A stretch of 64,000 nucleotides of DNA from Parasphingorhabdus flavimaris (GCF_013371215.1 NZ_JABWMH010000004.1:62001-126000), one strand, 5' to 3'; numbered from the stretch's first letter, positions 36,076-45,049 are shown. Made by a program: numbers and translations. The notes: generated by a model not told the origin, from the sequence alone.

Positions 36076-36246
36076 TATTCGTCCTCATTTGCATGGGCTG
36101 TCTTGTTCGTTGGTTGAGAGCATGCCCCAATCTGGACCGAATTGGCAAGCTTTGTGCATGCTATATTGAAAATGGCTTTTTCGCGGCAATAATCAAGCAC
36201 AGGGAGAGCGGAAACGGCACAATTCATCCGCTGCCGGTTCGGGGCG

Positions 36247-36795
36247 TCAGTCTTTGCGCTGCGGCACCGTGAAGGTACCGGATACGCGTCCGCTCGAATC
36301 CTGGGACCCGACCGAAGAGCCGCCCGTCGAACGGCCATCTATCGTCGATCTGCCTGATGCAAGATCGATGATGACACGTCCGCCCGAAAGACGGTTGGTG
36401 CCCTGAGTCAATGTGACATTGCCCAATAGGGTGATGAGACGCCGATCGAGGTCATATATCGCAACATTGCCCGAAGCTGTGTCACCCGCTTTCCTGACCG
36501 TTACGCCGCCCGATGCATCGATCCGGTCGATTTCGATCCCGCCGGCGTTGCGATAGGCAACGGTCATCCGCGCTGCGTTGAGCACCAGTCCAGCCTGCTC
36601 GACCCGGACAGCGCCCGAAAGCACGACGCGGTCGGCACGATCCTGTACCTCTATCCGGCCGGCATCGAAATTCACCGGTGCGTTGCTGTTGTGACTGCCA
36701 AAGACCTGGGCAGGAGCCGGGCCCGCGAGCAACAAAAGTCCCGAAGCAAGGATAGCGGTGCCGCCGGACAGCGAAAGAAATAGGTTCAATTTCAT
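36247..36795 (-). CDS. lptA: LPS transport periplasmic protein LptA
   Basis: A 182-residue periplasmic OstA/LptA-domain protein. The signal peptide ends near PAPAQ (residue 30). The beta-jellyroll is VNFDAGRIEVQDRADRVVLSGAVRVEQAGLVLNAARMTVAY, followed by the repeated NVAIYDLDRRLITLLGNVTLTQG pattern and a Ser/Gly-rich tail. It forms the bridge carrying LPS from LptC to LptD. The ATG immediately follows the lptC stop. Confidence 0.93.
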   Translation of the reverse strand: MKLNLFLSLSGGTAILASGLLLLAGPAPAQVFGSHNSNAPVNFDAGRIEVQDRADRVVLSGAVRVEQAGLVLNAARMTVAYRNAGGIEIDRIDASGGVTVRKAGDTASGNVAIYDLDRRLITLLGNVTLTQGTNRLSGGRVIIDLASGRSTIDGRSTGGSSVGSQDSSGRVSGTFTVPQRKD

Positions 36796-37440
36796 CTAGG
36801 GTCTTCTTAATCCATTTTGTTCGATCCGCAAACGCGCATTGCCTTCGAGGCTAACCGTACGCTCTGCCAGATCGGCTTCCAGCCGGTCCGCTCCAAATGT
36901 GCCGATATTGGTTCGGCCTTCCACGGCGCCTCCGCTTGTCAACGTCCGTTGCTTGAGATCAACGGTCACATTGCTGGTCGAAAGACGGTAGCCGCTGGCA
37001 GACTCGACCTGCACGGGCCCCGGAACCAGGACATTTTCCTGATCCATGTCATAGCGACCCTGATTTGCACGAATCTGGGCCGGGCCGTCCTGCAGCAATA
37101 TCCGGGCCGAAAGGTCTTTGAGATCCACAACCGCTTCGCGCGAACTTTTCTGCACGGCAGACCCTGCTTTCAGCGAAAACGGGCGGCCTTCGCTATCCTC
37201 GCCCCGGTAGAGCGCCTCGGTCACGCGCATCCGTTCCCTGGCAACCTCGACACTATTCTTGTCGAGAACAAAGCTGAGTTCCCCGGACATGGTGAACGGA
37301 GCCAGCGCCAGCATGGACCCCAATGCTCCGACGCCAACCGGCAGGATGAACCGCAACCATTTCACATTGCGGTCGTGCTTGCCGTTCGGAGCAGCAAATT
37401 CCTGACGCTTCGTCCGGACTAGATTGGCGGCGGTCGACAT
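36796..37440 (-). CDS. lptC: LPS export protein LptC
   Basis: A 214-residue LptC: N-terminal cytoplasmic segment, single transmembrane helix at about 30-50 (LRFILPVGVGALGSMLALAPF) and a periplasmic OstA-like domain (VTEALYRGEDSEGRPFSLKAGSA; LSTSNVTVDLKQRTLTSGGAVEG). It receives LPS from the LptB2FG complex. The open frame extends 46 codons upstream but MSTAANLVRTKRQEF (37440) is the sensible start. It lies 59 bases after rnd and abuts lptA. Confidence 0.92.
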   Translation of the reverse strand: MSTAANLVRTKRQEFAAPNGKHDRNVKWLRFILPVGVGALGSMLALAPFTMSGELSFVLDKNSVEVARERMRVTEALYRGEDSEGRPFSLKAGSAVQKSSREAVVDLKDLSARILLQDGPAQIRANQGRYDMDQENVLVPGPVQVESASGYRLSTSNVTVDLKQRTLTSGGAVEGRTNIGTFGADRLEADLAERTVSLEGNARLRIEQNGLRRP

Positions 37441-37499
37441 GGTTGCGTTACAATCCCAAAAACCGGAACTTAAATCGATTGTGCTTGAGGTCCAACAAC

Positions 37500-38117
37500 T
37501 TAAGCATGGGCAAAAATATCCGTTTCCGGCCAACCCGCGAGATCCAGCCGGGCCCGATCGGGCAGAAAGTCGAAGCAAGCCTGCGCCAGAGCGGTCCTGT
37601 CCTCGCGCGCGAGCCGGATTTCCAGTTCATCCTTCAACCGGTGCAGAAAGCGAACGTCCGATGCTGCATATTCCCGCTGGGCCTCGCTCAGTTCGGGGTT
37701 GCCCCAGTCACTGGACTGCTGTTGTTTGGAAATATCCTGGCCGAGCAATTCGCGGACCAGTTCCTTCAGGCCGTGGCGATCGGTGTAGGTCCGGATGAGC
37801 CGCGAAGCGATTTTGGTGCAGAATACCGGCTCTGCCATCACGCCCATATAATGTTCGATGGCAGCGAGGTCGAAACGGGCAAAATGATAGAGTTTCACGC
37901 GATCGGGATCGGACAAAATCGCGCGAAGGTTCGGGGCAGCATAGTCGCTATCAGGGCCGAAGCGCACCAGATGCTCGTCACCCTGGCCGTCCGATATCTG
38001 CAGCAGGCACAGACGGTCACGGGGGGTTTGGAGACCCATGGTTTCGGTATCAACGGCGACGGCACCCTCGCCTAATACGCCTGCGGGAAGGTCTTCTTCA
38101 TGAAAAAAAACTGCCAT
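37500..38117 (-). CDS. Ribonuclease D-type 3'-5' exoribonuclease
   Basis: A 205-residue DEDDy exonuclease consisting of the catalytic domain only; the HRDC domain of full-length RNase D is absent, as usual for this alphaproteobacterial form. Exo I is VAVDTETMGL near 21 (D, E), Exo II is YHFARFDLAAIEHYMG near 78 (D) and Exo III is YAASDVRFLHRL near 160 (Y, D). The start is ATG 38117 (MAVFFHEEDLP); an in-frame ATG at 38135 gives six extra residues. First gene of the rnd-lptCAB-rpoN set. Confidence 0.93.
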   Translation of the reverse strand: MAVFFHEEDLPAGVLGEGAVAVDTETMGLQTPRDRLCLLQISDGQGDEHLVRFGPDSDYAAPNLRAILSDPDRVKLYHFARFDLAAIEHYMGVMAEPVFCTKIASRLIRTYTDRHGLKELVRELLGQDISKQQQSSDWGNPELSEAQREYAASDVRFLHRLKDELEIRLAREDRTALAQACFDFLPDRARLDLAGWPETDIFAHA

Positions 38118-38233
38118 TATATTCTGCCTGTCCATTTAATCGCTGGCGCAGCTTCCTTTTCTCAACCGTAACGCCGGCACAATACCCTTTTCATTCCACT
38201 GGGGGTCCTGGCCAGATCTCCGGCTGCAAAAAA

Positions 38234-38261
38234 TTGACAGCTCCGCATCATTGGATATGCT
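38234..38261 (+). promoter_or_regulatory. Predicted sigma-70 promoter
   Basis: TTGACA (38234-38239), 16-base spacer, TATGCT (38256-38261): a near-consensus vegetative promoter about 85 bases upstream of the small membrane protein gene at 38347. Confidence 0.6.
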
Positions 38262-38346
38262 ATGTGCCGCAGGCCGGTTCAAACAGCAAGTTTAGTTTGG
38301 CCAGGAACTCGGATCGGTGGCGCAAACGGAGGAGGAATTCGACGAT

Positions 38347-38709
38347 ATGAGCGAAAAAGCACCCAAGGCAACCGCTACCGGCTTCGACTTCAACAAGGCG
38401 ACGATCGTCTCGCTCCTCTACATCGCCGGATTTGTTGTGGGCATTACCGGAATCGTCGGCTTCATCCTGGCTCTGGTCTGGAAAGACGAAGTCGCCGGCA
38501 CCTGGGAAGAAAGCCATCTGCAATTCCACGTCAGGACATTTGTCATCGGGCTCGTGGTCGGCATAATCGGCGGAATTCTGTCGATAATATTGATCGGCAT
38601 TCCGATTCTGCTGGCGCTGTTTCTATGGATATTGGTTCGGTCCGTGGTCGCTTTGTCCAAAGCCCAGAAACATGAACCGATGGCTGATCCGAAATCATGG
38701 CTTTTGTGA
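38347..38709 (+). CDS. DUF4870-like small membrane protein
   Basis: A 120-residue protein with three hydrophobic segments (about 20-42, 62-85 and 88-105) separated by a short acidic loop containing ESHLQFHVRTF, which matches the layout of DUF4870/Tic20-like small membrane proteins. Function unknown. ATG 38347 is nine bases from AGGAGGAA; the frame is open from GTG 38317, which precedes that ribosome binding site. A near-consensus promoter lies upstream. Divergent from rnd. Confidence 0.72.
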   Translation: MSEKAPKATATGFDFNKATIVSLLYIAGFVVGITGIVGFILALVWKDEVAGTWEESHLQFHVRTFVIGLVVGIIGGILSIILIGIPILLALFLWILVRSVVALSKAQKHEPMADPKSWLL

Positions 38710-38896
38710 CGAAGGCGCCGTCGAATTCTGAATCGACGAGATTCTGACCCGAACATCGAATTCATTCGCTTATTCGTCTGTTTTTCTATATAGTTGAGAC
38801 GCGTGGCAATTAGATTCGCGCGAACAATGCTTTGGAAATCGTCCGCTGCAGCATTGGGATTATTGGGTAGGGCGAATTGAAAGTGACGATTTAAGA

Positions 38897-39562
38897 ATGG
38901 GTTTTGACAGAAACCGGCGAGGTAGAGGCCGGGACAAGCGCGACGGCTTCGGTGACGAAAACTTCGATGGATACCAAGGTGATAGCGGTCCGCCCGTAGA
39001 GAGATATACGCGACCGGACAGTGATTCCGGCGGCGCCAGACGCGGCGGTGGCGGTATGCCAGACCAGGTTGTCGGCGAAAGCACCGGAACAGTAAAGTTT
39101 TTCAATGCGCAAAAGGGTTTTGGCTTCATCGTGCAAGACGGTGGTGGCGAGGATGTTTTTGTTCATATCAGCCAAGTCGAACGCGCAGGCCTGAAAGGGC
39201 TCGCAGAAGGTCAGACGTTGCGATTTTCGCTGGTCGACCGTGGCGGCAAGGTTTCGGCTTCCGACATACAGATCGAAGGCGATCTGATCGAAGTTACGAA
39301 CAGCGCTCGCGAAGAGCGCGGTGGCGGCGCGCCCCGCCGGGAACTTACCGGAGAAAAAGCGACCGGAACGGTCAAATTTTTCAACGGCACCAAGGGCTTC
39401 GGCTTCATCCAGCGTGATGACGGCCAGCCGGACGCTTTTGTCCATATCTCAGCCGTAGAACGCGCCGGAATGCGCGGGCTGGAAGAAGGCGACAAGCTCG
39501 AATTCGAACTCGAAGTAGACCAGCGCGGGAAAACCGCTGCAGTGAATTTGACCGCAAAATAG
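38897..39562 (+). CDS. Double cold-shock-domain protein with an RG-rich N terminus
   Basis: A 221-residue nucleic-acid-binding protein. Residues 1-55 are disordered and rich in Arg, Gly and Asp (NRRGRGRDKRDG; GGARRGGGG). Two cold-shock domains follow, at about 62-130 (TGTVKFFNAQKGFGFIVQDG, VFVHIS) and about 153-221 (TGTVKFFNGTKGFGFIQRDDG, FVHISAVERAGMRGL). Both keep RNP1 (KGFGFI) and RNP2 (VFVHI/FVHIS). Double-CSD proteins (CspC/CspD type) occur in alphaproteobacteria and act as RNA chaperones. The untranslated leader of about 180 bases may contribute temperature control (inference). A canonical terminator follows. Confidence 0.92.
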   Translation: MGFDRNRRGRGRDKRDGFGDENFDGYQGDSGPPVERYTRPDSDSGGARRGGGGMPDQVVGESTGTVKFFNAQKGFGFIVQDGGGEDVFVHISQVERAGLKGLAEGQTLRFSLVDRGGKVSASDIQIEGDLIEVTNSAREERGGGAPRRELTGEKATGTVKFFNGTKGFGFIQRDDGQPDAFVHISAVERAGMRGLEEGDKLEFELEVDQRGKTAAVNLTAK

Positions 39563-39593
39563 CGGGTTAGATCTTGTTCAGGAAATCATGAGT

Positions 39594-39622
39594 AGCGGGC
39601 CTTCGGGTCCGCTATTTTTTTT
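39594..39622 (+). terminator. Rho-independent terminator of the cold-shock gene
   Basis: AGCGGGCC-TTCG-GGTCCGCT (8-bp stem with one G-U pair, stable TTCG loop) followed by A and eight T. Confidence 0.9.
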
Positions 39623-39666
39623 ATGTGCTCGAAGGACATCGAGACCGGTGCCGGGCAACAGACAAA

Positions 39667-39704
39667 GAAAAGCCCGCCGAAACGCGCGTTCCGGCGGGCT
39701 TTTC
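39667..39704. terminator. Bidirectional terminator hairpin
   Basis: GAAAAGCCCGCCG and CGGCGGGCTTTTC form a perfect 13-bp stem around 12 bases. The A-rich and T-rich flanks allow termination in both directions. It lies 15 bases after the stop of the autotransporter gene. Confidence 0.85.
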
Positions 39705-39718
39705 AATGTGTCCGGTTT

Positions 39719-42700
39719 CTAGAAGCGGAAGGTAACCGCGCCCGAATATACCTGGCTGGAGACGTCCGACCGACCGACCGTGGAATCGGCAGATAGATCA
39801 AACGAGATGTTACCGGCGTTGTACCGCAAGCCGACGCCGACTTCGCCCCAGTTTTTATCAGCATTTACCAGCTGGAACGGCACCACTGCGCCATTTCCGC
39901 CGACAAAATTTGCGGCAAATGCATTGGGATTGTCCATGAACTCGTGGACATAGTTCATCGAAGCGCGCAGCTGCAATTTATTGCCCGGCTTCGATTTGAA
40001 TTCCACGCCTGCGAGGCCCTGGATACTGGCATAGTCTGGCCGAATAATCGCCAGGGCCGGTCCGCCGCCTTGTTCGCTAACATTGCTGAAATTGATCTTC
40101 GCTGCCCGGGCACGGATACCCGGAGAAACGATTGATTCAAGAAGATCCAGTTCTTTCGACAATCCGATTTCGGAACCGAACACCAGGCTGTCATCGTCGG
40201 TCGTCAGGCCGAATGTCTGTGCACCAAGCGTCACGTTGCGCAACGTTTCGACATTATATGTACCCAATGTCACCCGCGCATCCAGTATCAGGTCACCAAA
40301 GGTCTTGCTGCGACCGTAAACGGAACCCATGATGGCTTTTGATTGCGCGGTGTTGCCCAATGCCACCGTGGCATCGATGTCCGAATAATATGCAGACAGT
40401 CCGATGAAGGACGACTCGTCGAGATAATATTCGATGCCACCGGAGATGAAGAAGCCGTCAAATTCATCTTCTCCGTCGGCACCGGCACCCGGATTGCTGA
40501 GCGGCATCGATCCGCCATCACCGTTCACGTATCCGCCGGCAAGATAGACCGCCATGTCTTCATTGACGCCGCCGGAGCGCATTACAGTATCATCGGCGCT
40601 TGCAGCTGCATCGCTCAGGACAGCAGAGCCGTTCGCGACCATGCCACCCAAAGATGCTGCGGCCAGTTGCATCGGACGACCGATAACGGCCACCGTACCT
40701 CCGTTCGAGGAACGGTCCGCCATGCTGATTCTGTTCTGGTGCAAACCGGCAACATTGCCCAACATCCCGCGACCCATGGACTGGACCGTCGATTCCGTAG
40801 TCGGCGCCCAGCTGTTGAAAGTGGACTGAATGGTTGCCGCATCCGCGAAGTCCAGAACAGAGAACAGACCGGCAGTGGCAACGTTGCCGCGATTGCGGTC
40901 CATCAGCGCTGCATAGCTAACCTGCAGAGGGTCCGTTCCATCCACGACATTCTGATAGCTCTGCGCGCTCACTGTCAGATCGACCGCGTTTGCGCTGTAG
41001 ATAAGCTCGGAAAGCAGGACGGCCGATACGTTTGCCACGCCATCGAACTGGCCGGTCACCCCGCCATCCGCCGTTAGAATGCGATAGGTGCTCGGGGTCA
41101 CCGTCTGGAAACCGGAAACCGGACCCAATCCGACATTACCACCAAGGTTCGCTTCACCGGTCACGGCCAGCAGATCGGAATTTCCGGTTGCTCCAAGGTC
41201 GGCAAGAACGGTTGATCCGGAAGCCAGAATCAGATTTCCGTCAATCGTCAACGTGCCGATGGTACCCATCGTGCCCGGAGCGATGCCCCCCGCGATGCTG
41301 GTTACAAACGGAGCATTCACCGTACCGGTGCCCGAGAGCAGCCCGGAAAACAGTGTGTAGTCATAGGCGCTGGTCAACATGCCATTGACTGCAACACGAC
41401 CACCCGTCTGGTTGCCGTCGTTTTCGAGAGTCAGGCTACCGGCACTATCGATCACGAGCCCGGCCGCTCCGCCAACATTCAGACGATCGATCGTCCGCGC
41501 GCTGCTCAGGGTTGTCGTGCCAGCCTGATTAAGCGTCACTTCGAAGTAACGCCGTCCTGCCAGGATGCCGTCTATATCGGAATCCACGTTGTCTGGAATG
41601 AAGTCGGTCGCTCCGGCTAGCCCGTTTTCGATGGTTGGCGCCGGTTGCGGATCGCCAGGCGCGTGGGGCTGCTCTTCAACGGCTTCCGGTCCGCCATCGG
41701 AAGAAGCGAGGGCGACCGGTGTTGCACCGCCGCTGATCGCGACATTCTCGACCAACGAAGCGCCACCGCTGATCGCGACATTTTCAACGATCATGGCTTC
41801 GCCACGGATCGCAGCATTGGCAGCGATTGTTGGCCGTCCGGCGGAAGCGACTTGCGAAATAACCGCAGTAGCCTCTGCTTCTGCAGATGCTACAACAACC
41901 GGAGACGCGTTTGGAACCCGTGCTTCGCCAATATTGGAAGCGGGTGCTGGCGTCGGAGCCGAACCTTCCCGCGCGGGAGGAGTCGCATCACCCGTCGCAA
42001 GATCCTGGCAGCCATCACCTGGATTAGCGCCTTCTGGATCAAAACAAACTTCGCCAAATTGAGGACTGTCACCAGTACGACCCGCTGATTGTGTGCCAGG
42101 GAAACCGTTTACGACATTACCGTCCGCGTCGATGATCCGATAGGCAGGGTCGAGATCGCTCTGCCAGTGGGTTGCGTCTTCCCATGCGCCATCGCCAGCT
42201 TTCGCGCTGACATAGCGATAGGGATTCGTGGCCGCGATATAGTCGGCGAAGAGAAACAGTGGCTGATAAAAGCTTTCCGTGCCGTAGGAACTGAAGACCT
42301 GAGGCCCAAAGAACCGCGAACCGCCGGAAAGAACCCCGATCTGGAGATCTTCGTCCGAGAGGCTGTTGTTGGCGGCATCGAGAATCAAGGGGCCGCCGGA
42401 GTCTCCGCCTGCCGTCGTTGCTTCCCGAACACGCGGCTCATCTTTGTAAAGATTGAAATCAAACGGGTTTGTCTTGTTCGGATCGTCAAAGTCCAGACGA
42501 TAAAGAACCTGCGGGAGATCACCGAAAGGATCGCCAAAGAGGAACTGGTTACGGTCATCAAATGACGTCAGCGAACCGAGCATGTTTTCGGCTGCACGGC
42601 GGCGCCAGTCGATGCCCTGAGACGCACCGGTCGTGCCGCTACCTGACCGGCCATAGCCTGTTATGTTTACGTGATAGCCGGTGCCGTCTTCGTCGCTGAT

Positions 42701-43234
42701 CGCGTCGGGCGTCGGCAGCGGCGAGAACAGCAATGCCCAGGTCGGAATATCCCGCGCTGGATCATCAAGAGCAGCGAGTGCGATATCAGCTTCGAGGAAT
42801 CCAAACGCATTCGGATCTACGAGGGAATCAGGATGATAATAGATCTGGCTGATGTTGTAGACAAACAGATCGGGGTTTGATGCGAAGCCGTTGTTGATCC
42901 AGTCAACAAATCCGGGAAGCGCATTGTCATCGAAGGAGAATGCAGAGCGAAGGCCATTTTCGGAGAAATCGCTCTCGAGGTTGCTGTTAACACAGTGAGC
43001 AGCAAACAACACAGTACGAGGATTGATCAAGGTACCGCTGCAGACAAAACCGTCATTGCGGAAGAACATCCCGACGCCGTTTGCGCCGGTTTCATCAATA
43101 ATATCGGTAGGGGTGAAATTATCGTTGGGCACAATCGCATGAACAGGGGTTGCCAGAGCGAGAGTAGCTATTGCCCCCGTTGCTGCGGTCCGCAAAAGTA
43201 CAGATTGTGTGGCTCGTCCGAAGTTCTTGATCAT
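39719..43234 (-). CDS. Serine protease autotransporter
   Basis: A 1171-residue type V secreted protein. The signal peptide ends near TPVHA (32). The trypsin-like S1 domain has triad H80 (LFAAHC), D150 (EADIALAAL) and S279 (GGDSGGP). A Pro/Ala/Ser/Glu-rich region (about 390-540) includes a tandem VENVAISGGA repeat. The passenger beta-helix region follows (LNVGGAAGLVIDSAGSLTLENDG; GTLTIDGNLILASGSTVLADLG). A C-terminal autotransporter beta-barrel covers about the last 280 residues and ends VTFRF with terminal Phe. The protease is expected to be displayed or released at the cell surface; the substrate is unknown. Monocistronic with its own terminator. Confidence 0.92.
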   Translation of the reverse strand: MIKNFGRATQSVLLRTAATGAIATLALATPVHAIVPNDNFTPTDIIDETGANGVGMFFRNDGFVCSGTLINPRTVLFAAHCVNSNLESDFSENGLRSAFSFDDNALPGFVDWINNGFASNPDLFVYNISQIYYHPDSLVDPNAFGFLEADIALAALDDPARDIPTWALLFSPLPTPDAISDEDGTGYHVNITGYGRSGSGTTGASQGIDWRRRAAENMLGSLTSFDDRNQFLFGDPFGDLPQVLYRLDFDDPNKTNPFDFNLYKDEPRVREATTAGGDSGGPLILDAANNSLSDEDLQIGVLSGGSRFFGPQVFSSYGTESFYQPLFLFADYIAATNPYRYVSAKAGDGAWEDATHWQSDLDPAYRIIDADGNVVNGFPGTQSAGRTGDSPQFGEVCFDPEGANPGDGCQDLATGDATPPAREGSAPTPAPASNIGEARVPNASPVVVASAEAEATAVISQVASAGRPTIAANAAIRGEAMIVENVAISGGASLVENVAISGGATPVALASSDGGPEAVEEQPHAPGDPQPAPTIENGLAGATDFIPDNVDSDIDGILAGRRYFEVTLNQAGTTTLSSARTIDRLNVGGAAGLVIDSAGSLTLENDGNQTGGRVAVNGMLTSAYDYTLFSGLLSGTGTVNAPFVTSIAGGIAPGTMGTIGTLTIDGNLILASGSTVLADLGATGNSDLLAVTGEANLGGNVGLGPVSGFQTVTPSTYRILTADGGVTGQFDGVANVSAVLLSELIYSANAVDLTVSAQSYQNVVDGTDPLQVSYAALMDRNRGNVATAGLFSVLDFADAATIQSTFNSWAPTTESTVQSMGRGMLGNVAGLHQNRISMADRSSNGGTVAVIGRPMQLAAASLGGMVANGSAVLSDAAASADDTVMRSGGVNEDMAVYLAGGYVNGDGGSMPLSNPGAGADGEDEFDGFFISGGIEYYLDESSFIGLSAYYSDIDATVALGNTAQSKAIMGSVYGRSKTFGDLILDARVTLGTYNVETLRNVTLGAQTFGLTTDDDSLVFGSEIGLSKELDLLESIVSPGIRARAAKINFSNVSEQGGGPALAIIRPDYASIQGLAGVEFKSKPGNKLQLRASMNYVHEFMDNPNAFAANFVGGNGAVVPFQLVNADKNWGEVGVGLRYNAGNISFDLSADSTVGRSDVSSQVYSGAVTFRF

Positions 43235-43444
43235 GGAATAATGTCCCCTAAAATGCCCAGCCGGAATAGACTCAAGTTATAGCTTTGCGTGATTTTTCCA
43301 GCCGAATCAAAGCGAAACTTATTCAGGACATTAATATAAGGTGAAGAAACGGCGGTTTTCCGTGACTTTCTTCAAAGGGGAGCCATGACTTTCGTTACAG
43401 TTGTGATTATTACGCAACAGTTATTGGCCAATTTCGGCCATTTT

Positions 43445-43480
43445 TCGCCGCCACCCCGTTACATTGACGGGCGGCGGCGA
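43445..43480. repeat. GC-rich hairpin downstream of dps
   Basis: TCGCCGCC...CCCGT and ACGGG...GGCGGCGA form a two-part stem around TACATTG. No U tract follows in the dps direction. It may end dps transcription together with the hairpin at 43490-43519. The rest of the gap (43235-43444) holds the autotransporter upstream region with nothing I recognise. Confidence 0.6.
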
Positions 43481-43489
43481 TAATTCGAT

Positions 43490-43519
43490 TCGGTGGACGA
43501 ATTCTATCTCGTCCACCGA
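43490..43519 (-). terminator. Inverted repeat after dps
   Basis: TCGGTGGACG and CGTCCACCGA are perfect 10-base arms around a 10-base loop, 18 bases after the dps stop (43538). A factor-assisted terminator or a 3'-end stabiliser is likely; no U tract is present. Confidence 0.55.
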
Positions 43520-43537
43520 CTGTTATTATGTCCTGGC

Positions 43538-44002
43538 TCAATCTTTCTGTGCAATTTCGAACAGGAACCAGGCGCGTTCTTCGGCCTGATCGGTCCAGTC
43601 GTCGAGCAGGCCGTCGGTCGCATTGTCGCCCGCTTCGCCGGCGAGCTCCTTTGCGTCGCGCAATTTTGCCACGAGTTTGAGATTGTCCGCGCGCAACTCG
43701 GCGAGCATGTCCGACGCCGCGACCTTGCTGTCATCATTATCGGAAAGGCTCTGTCGTTTGGCGATATCACCAATGGAAGTCAGGGTGCGATGCCCGTTTT
43801 TGCGAACCCGTTCTGCAATCAGGTCGGTGGTGCCGAGTATCTGCGCGGCATGTTCGTCAAACATCAGATGATAATCACGGAAATGCGGCCCCGAAACGTG
43901 CCAGTGGAAATTTTTGGTCTTGAGATAGAGCGCGAGACTGTCCGCCAGAATGCCGTTCAGTGCTTCCGCTACCGCCTTTTTTGCATTGTCCCCGGTGGTC
44001 AT
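43538..44002 (-). CDS. dps: Dps ferritin-like DNA-protection protein
   Basis: A 154-residue Dps (ferritin-like dodecamer that stores iron and shields DNA from peroxide). The ferroxidase segment is KNFHWHVSGPHFRDYHLMFDEHAAQ near 30, with the supporting TSIGDIAKRQSLSD near 73 and the C-terminal DDWTDQAEERAWFLFE helix. The open frame extends upstream, but ATG 44002 has AGGAG eight bases away and gives the family start. Monocistronic, minus strand; two hairpins lie downstream. Confidence 0.94.
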   Translation of the reverse strand: MTTGDNAKKAVAEALNGILADSLALYLKTKNFHWHVSGPHFRDYHLMFDEHAAQILGTTDLIAERVRKNGHRTLTSIGDIAKRQSLSDNDDSKVAASDMLAELRADNLKLVAKLRDAKELAGEAGDNATDGLLDDWTDQAEERAWFLFEIAQKD

Positions 44003-44134
44003 TGTCTTTCTCCTGTTCATTTCAATATGGCAAAGAAATACGCGCGCCCGGAGTGGCTTTCCAACGGGAAATCTGGTTGTCACAGATTGAGGATATCGAT
44101 CAACAGGGCCTGAGTGAGCAACTGACTGACTTAG

Positions 44135-44701
44135 TCAGACAATTCCCCACGCGCTGAGCGCCAATATGCCGCCGACCAACAGGAACGCAGCGCCCCCGAC
44201 GAACCGGACCTTGGCAATCGGAATCGCATCGGCCAGCCGCCGCCGCAAGAGAATAGCCGGCACACAGGCAATCATCACCCCGACCCATCCACCGGCTGCC
44301 GCAAATAATGCCATATCCGTCCGCGCGGCGGTGGCAGCCAGGATGAACTGGCCCTTGTCACCAAATTGCAGGATGAACAGGCCCAGAAACGAAGTCCAGA
44401 ACGGCCCAAGACTCCAGTCGTCGAGCAGGTCGGTCGGTCGTCGCCAGGCCACCATGCCGATTCCGGCAAAGATCAGGGAGAGAGCGTAGAAAAGTTGCAG
44501 GGGGTCTTCGCTGATCCACTGGTGGACCGCAGATCCGGCCACCGCGGAAATCGCGCAATTGCAGAGCGTTGCCAGACCCAGTCCCCAGAGGACAGGGGAT
44601 ACACGGCCATATCGGATTGCAAGAGCGGCGCAGAGAATCTGGGGGCGGTCGCCAAATTCGGCCAGGGCCATGGCGAAAAGCGAGGTTAGAAACGCATCCA
44701 C
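44135..44701 (-). CDS. GDT1/TMEM165 (UPF0016) family cation transporter-like protein
   Basis: A 188-residue membrane protein with about six transmembrane helices in two halves, each half carrying the family motif in variant form: ALAEFGDRPQ (E15, D18) and ILQFGDKGQ (Q112, D115). Canonical members have E-x-G-D-(K/R)-(S/T) twice and move Ca, Mn or H+. Here the second Glu is Gln, and the Ser/Thr are replaced by Pro and Gly, so transport properties may differ. It precedes an unknown 111-residue gene on the other side (upstream, same strand). Confidence 0.85.
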   Translation of the reverse strand: MDAFLTSLFAMALAEFGDRPQILCAALAIRYGRVSPVLWGLGLATLCNCAISAVAGSAVHQWISEDPLQLFYALSLIFAGIGMVAWRRPTDLLDDWSLGPFWTSFLGLFILQFGDKGQFILAATAARTDMALFAAAGGWVGVMIACVPAILLRRRLADAIPIAKVRFVGGAAFLLVGGILALSAWGIV

Positions 44702-44713
44702 TATTCTATGCGG

Positions 44714-45049
44714 CTAAGGCTGGCCGCCAAGACGCAGCGCCACATTGGCCATCAACGCTTCGGTCATCGCCGGGCTGATCTCTTCGCAGTCGAGAGTCGA
44801 CCGCATTGCTTCCAGATAGAAGCGTACAACGGTTGTAGCGCCACCGTTTGTGATGGCAGGCTGCAGGGCAGCTTCCAACGCACAGCTCAGATCATGGAGA
44901 GCGGTCAGATGATGTTGGGTAGCCTTTTGCCGGACATGGTCCAGATGCATCAGAAACTGCACCGGATGCCGAACTATCAGTTCCGCCGGCAATTCGTCGA
45001 GCAAGGCATGCATTTCTGCCTGTACGAATAGATTCTGATCATGGTTCAT
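44714..45049 (-). CDS. Hypothetical helical protein
   Basis: A 111-residue soluble, mostly helical protein not assigned to a family. Notable stretches are [43 protein letters not shown], with seven His, and [33 protein letters not shown]. It begins 12 bases upstream of the GDT1-like gene on the same strand, so the two probably share a transcript. The His-rich first half could bind metal, but this is speculation. Confidence 0.6.
   Translation of the reverse strand: MNHDQNLFVQAEMHALLDELPAELIVRHPVQFLMHLDHVRQKATQHHLTALHDLSCALEAALQPAITNGGATTVVRFYLEAMRSTLDCEEISPAMTEALMANVALRLGGQP

Noticed and set aside
43385-43483. A 32-codon frame with GGGGAG just before its ATG
   Set aside because: The spacing is only two bases, the second half is the GC-rich hairpin at 43445-43480, and no family resemblance is seen.
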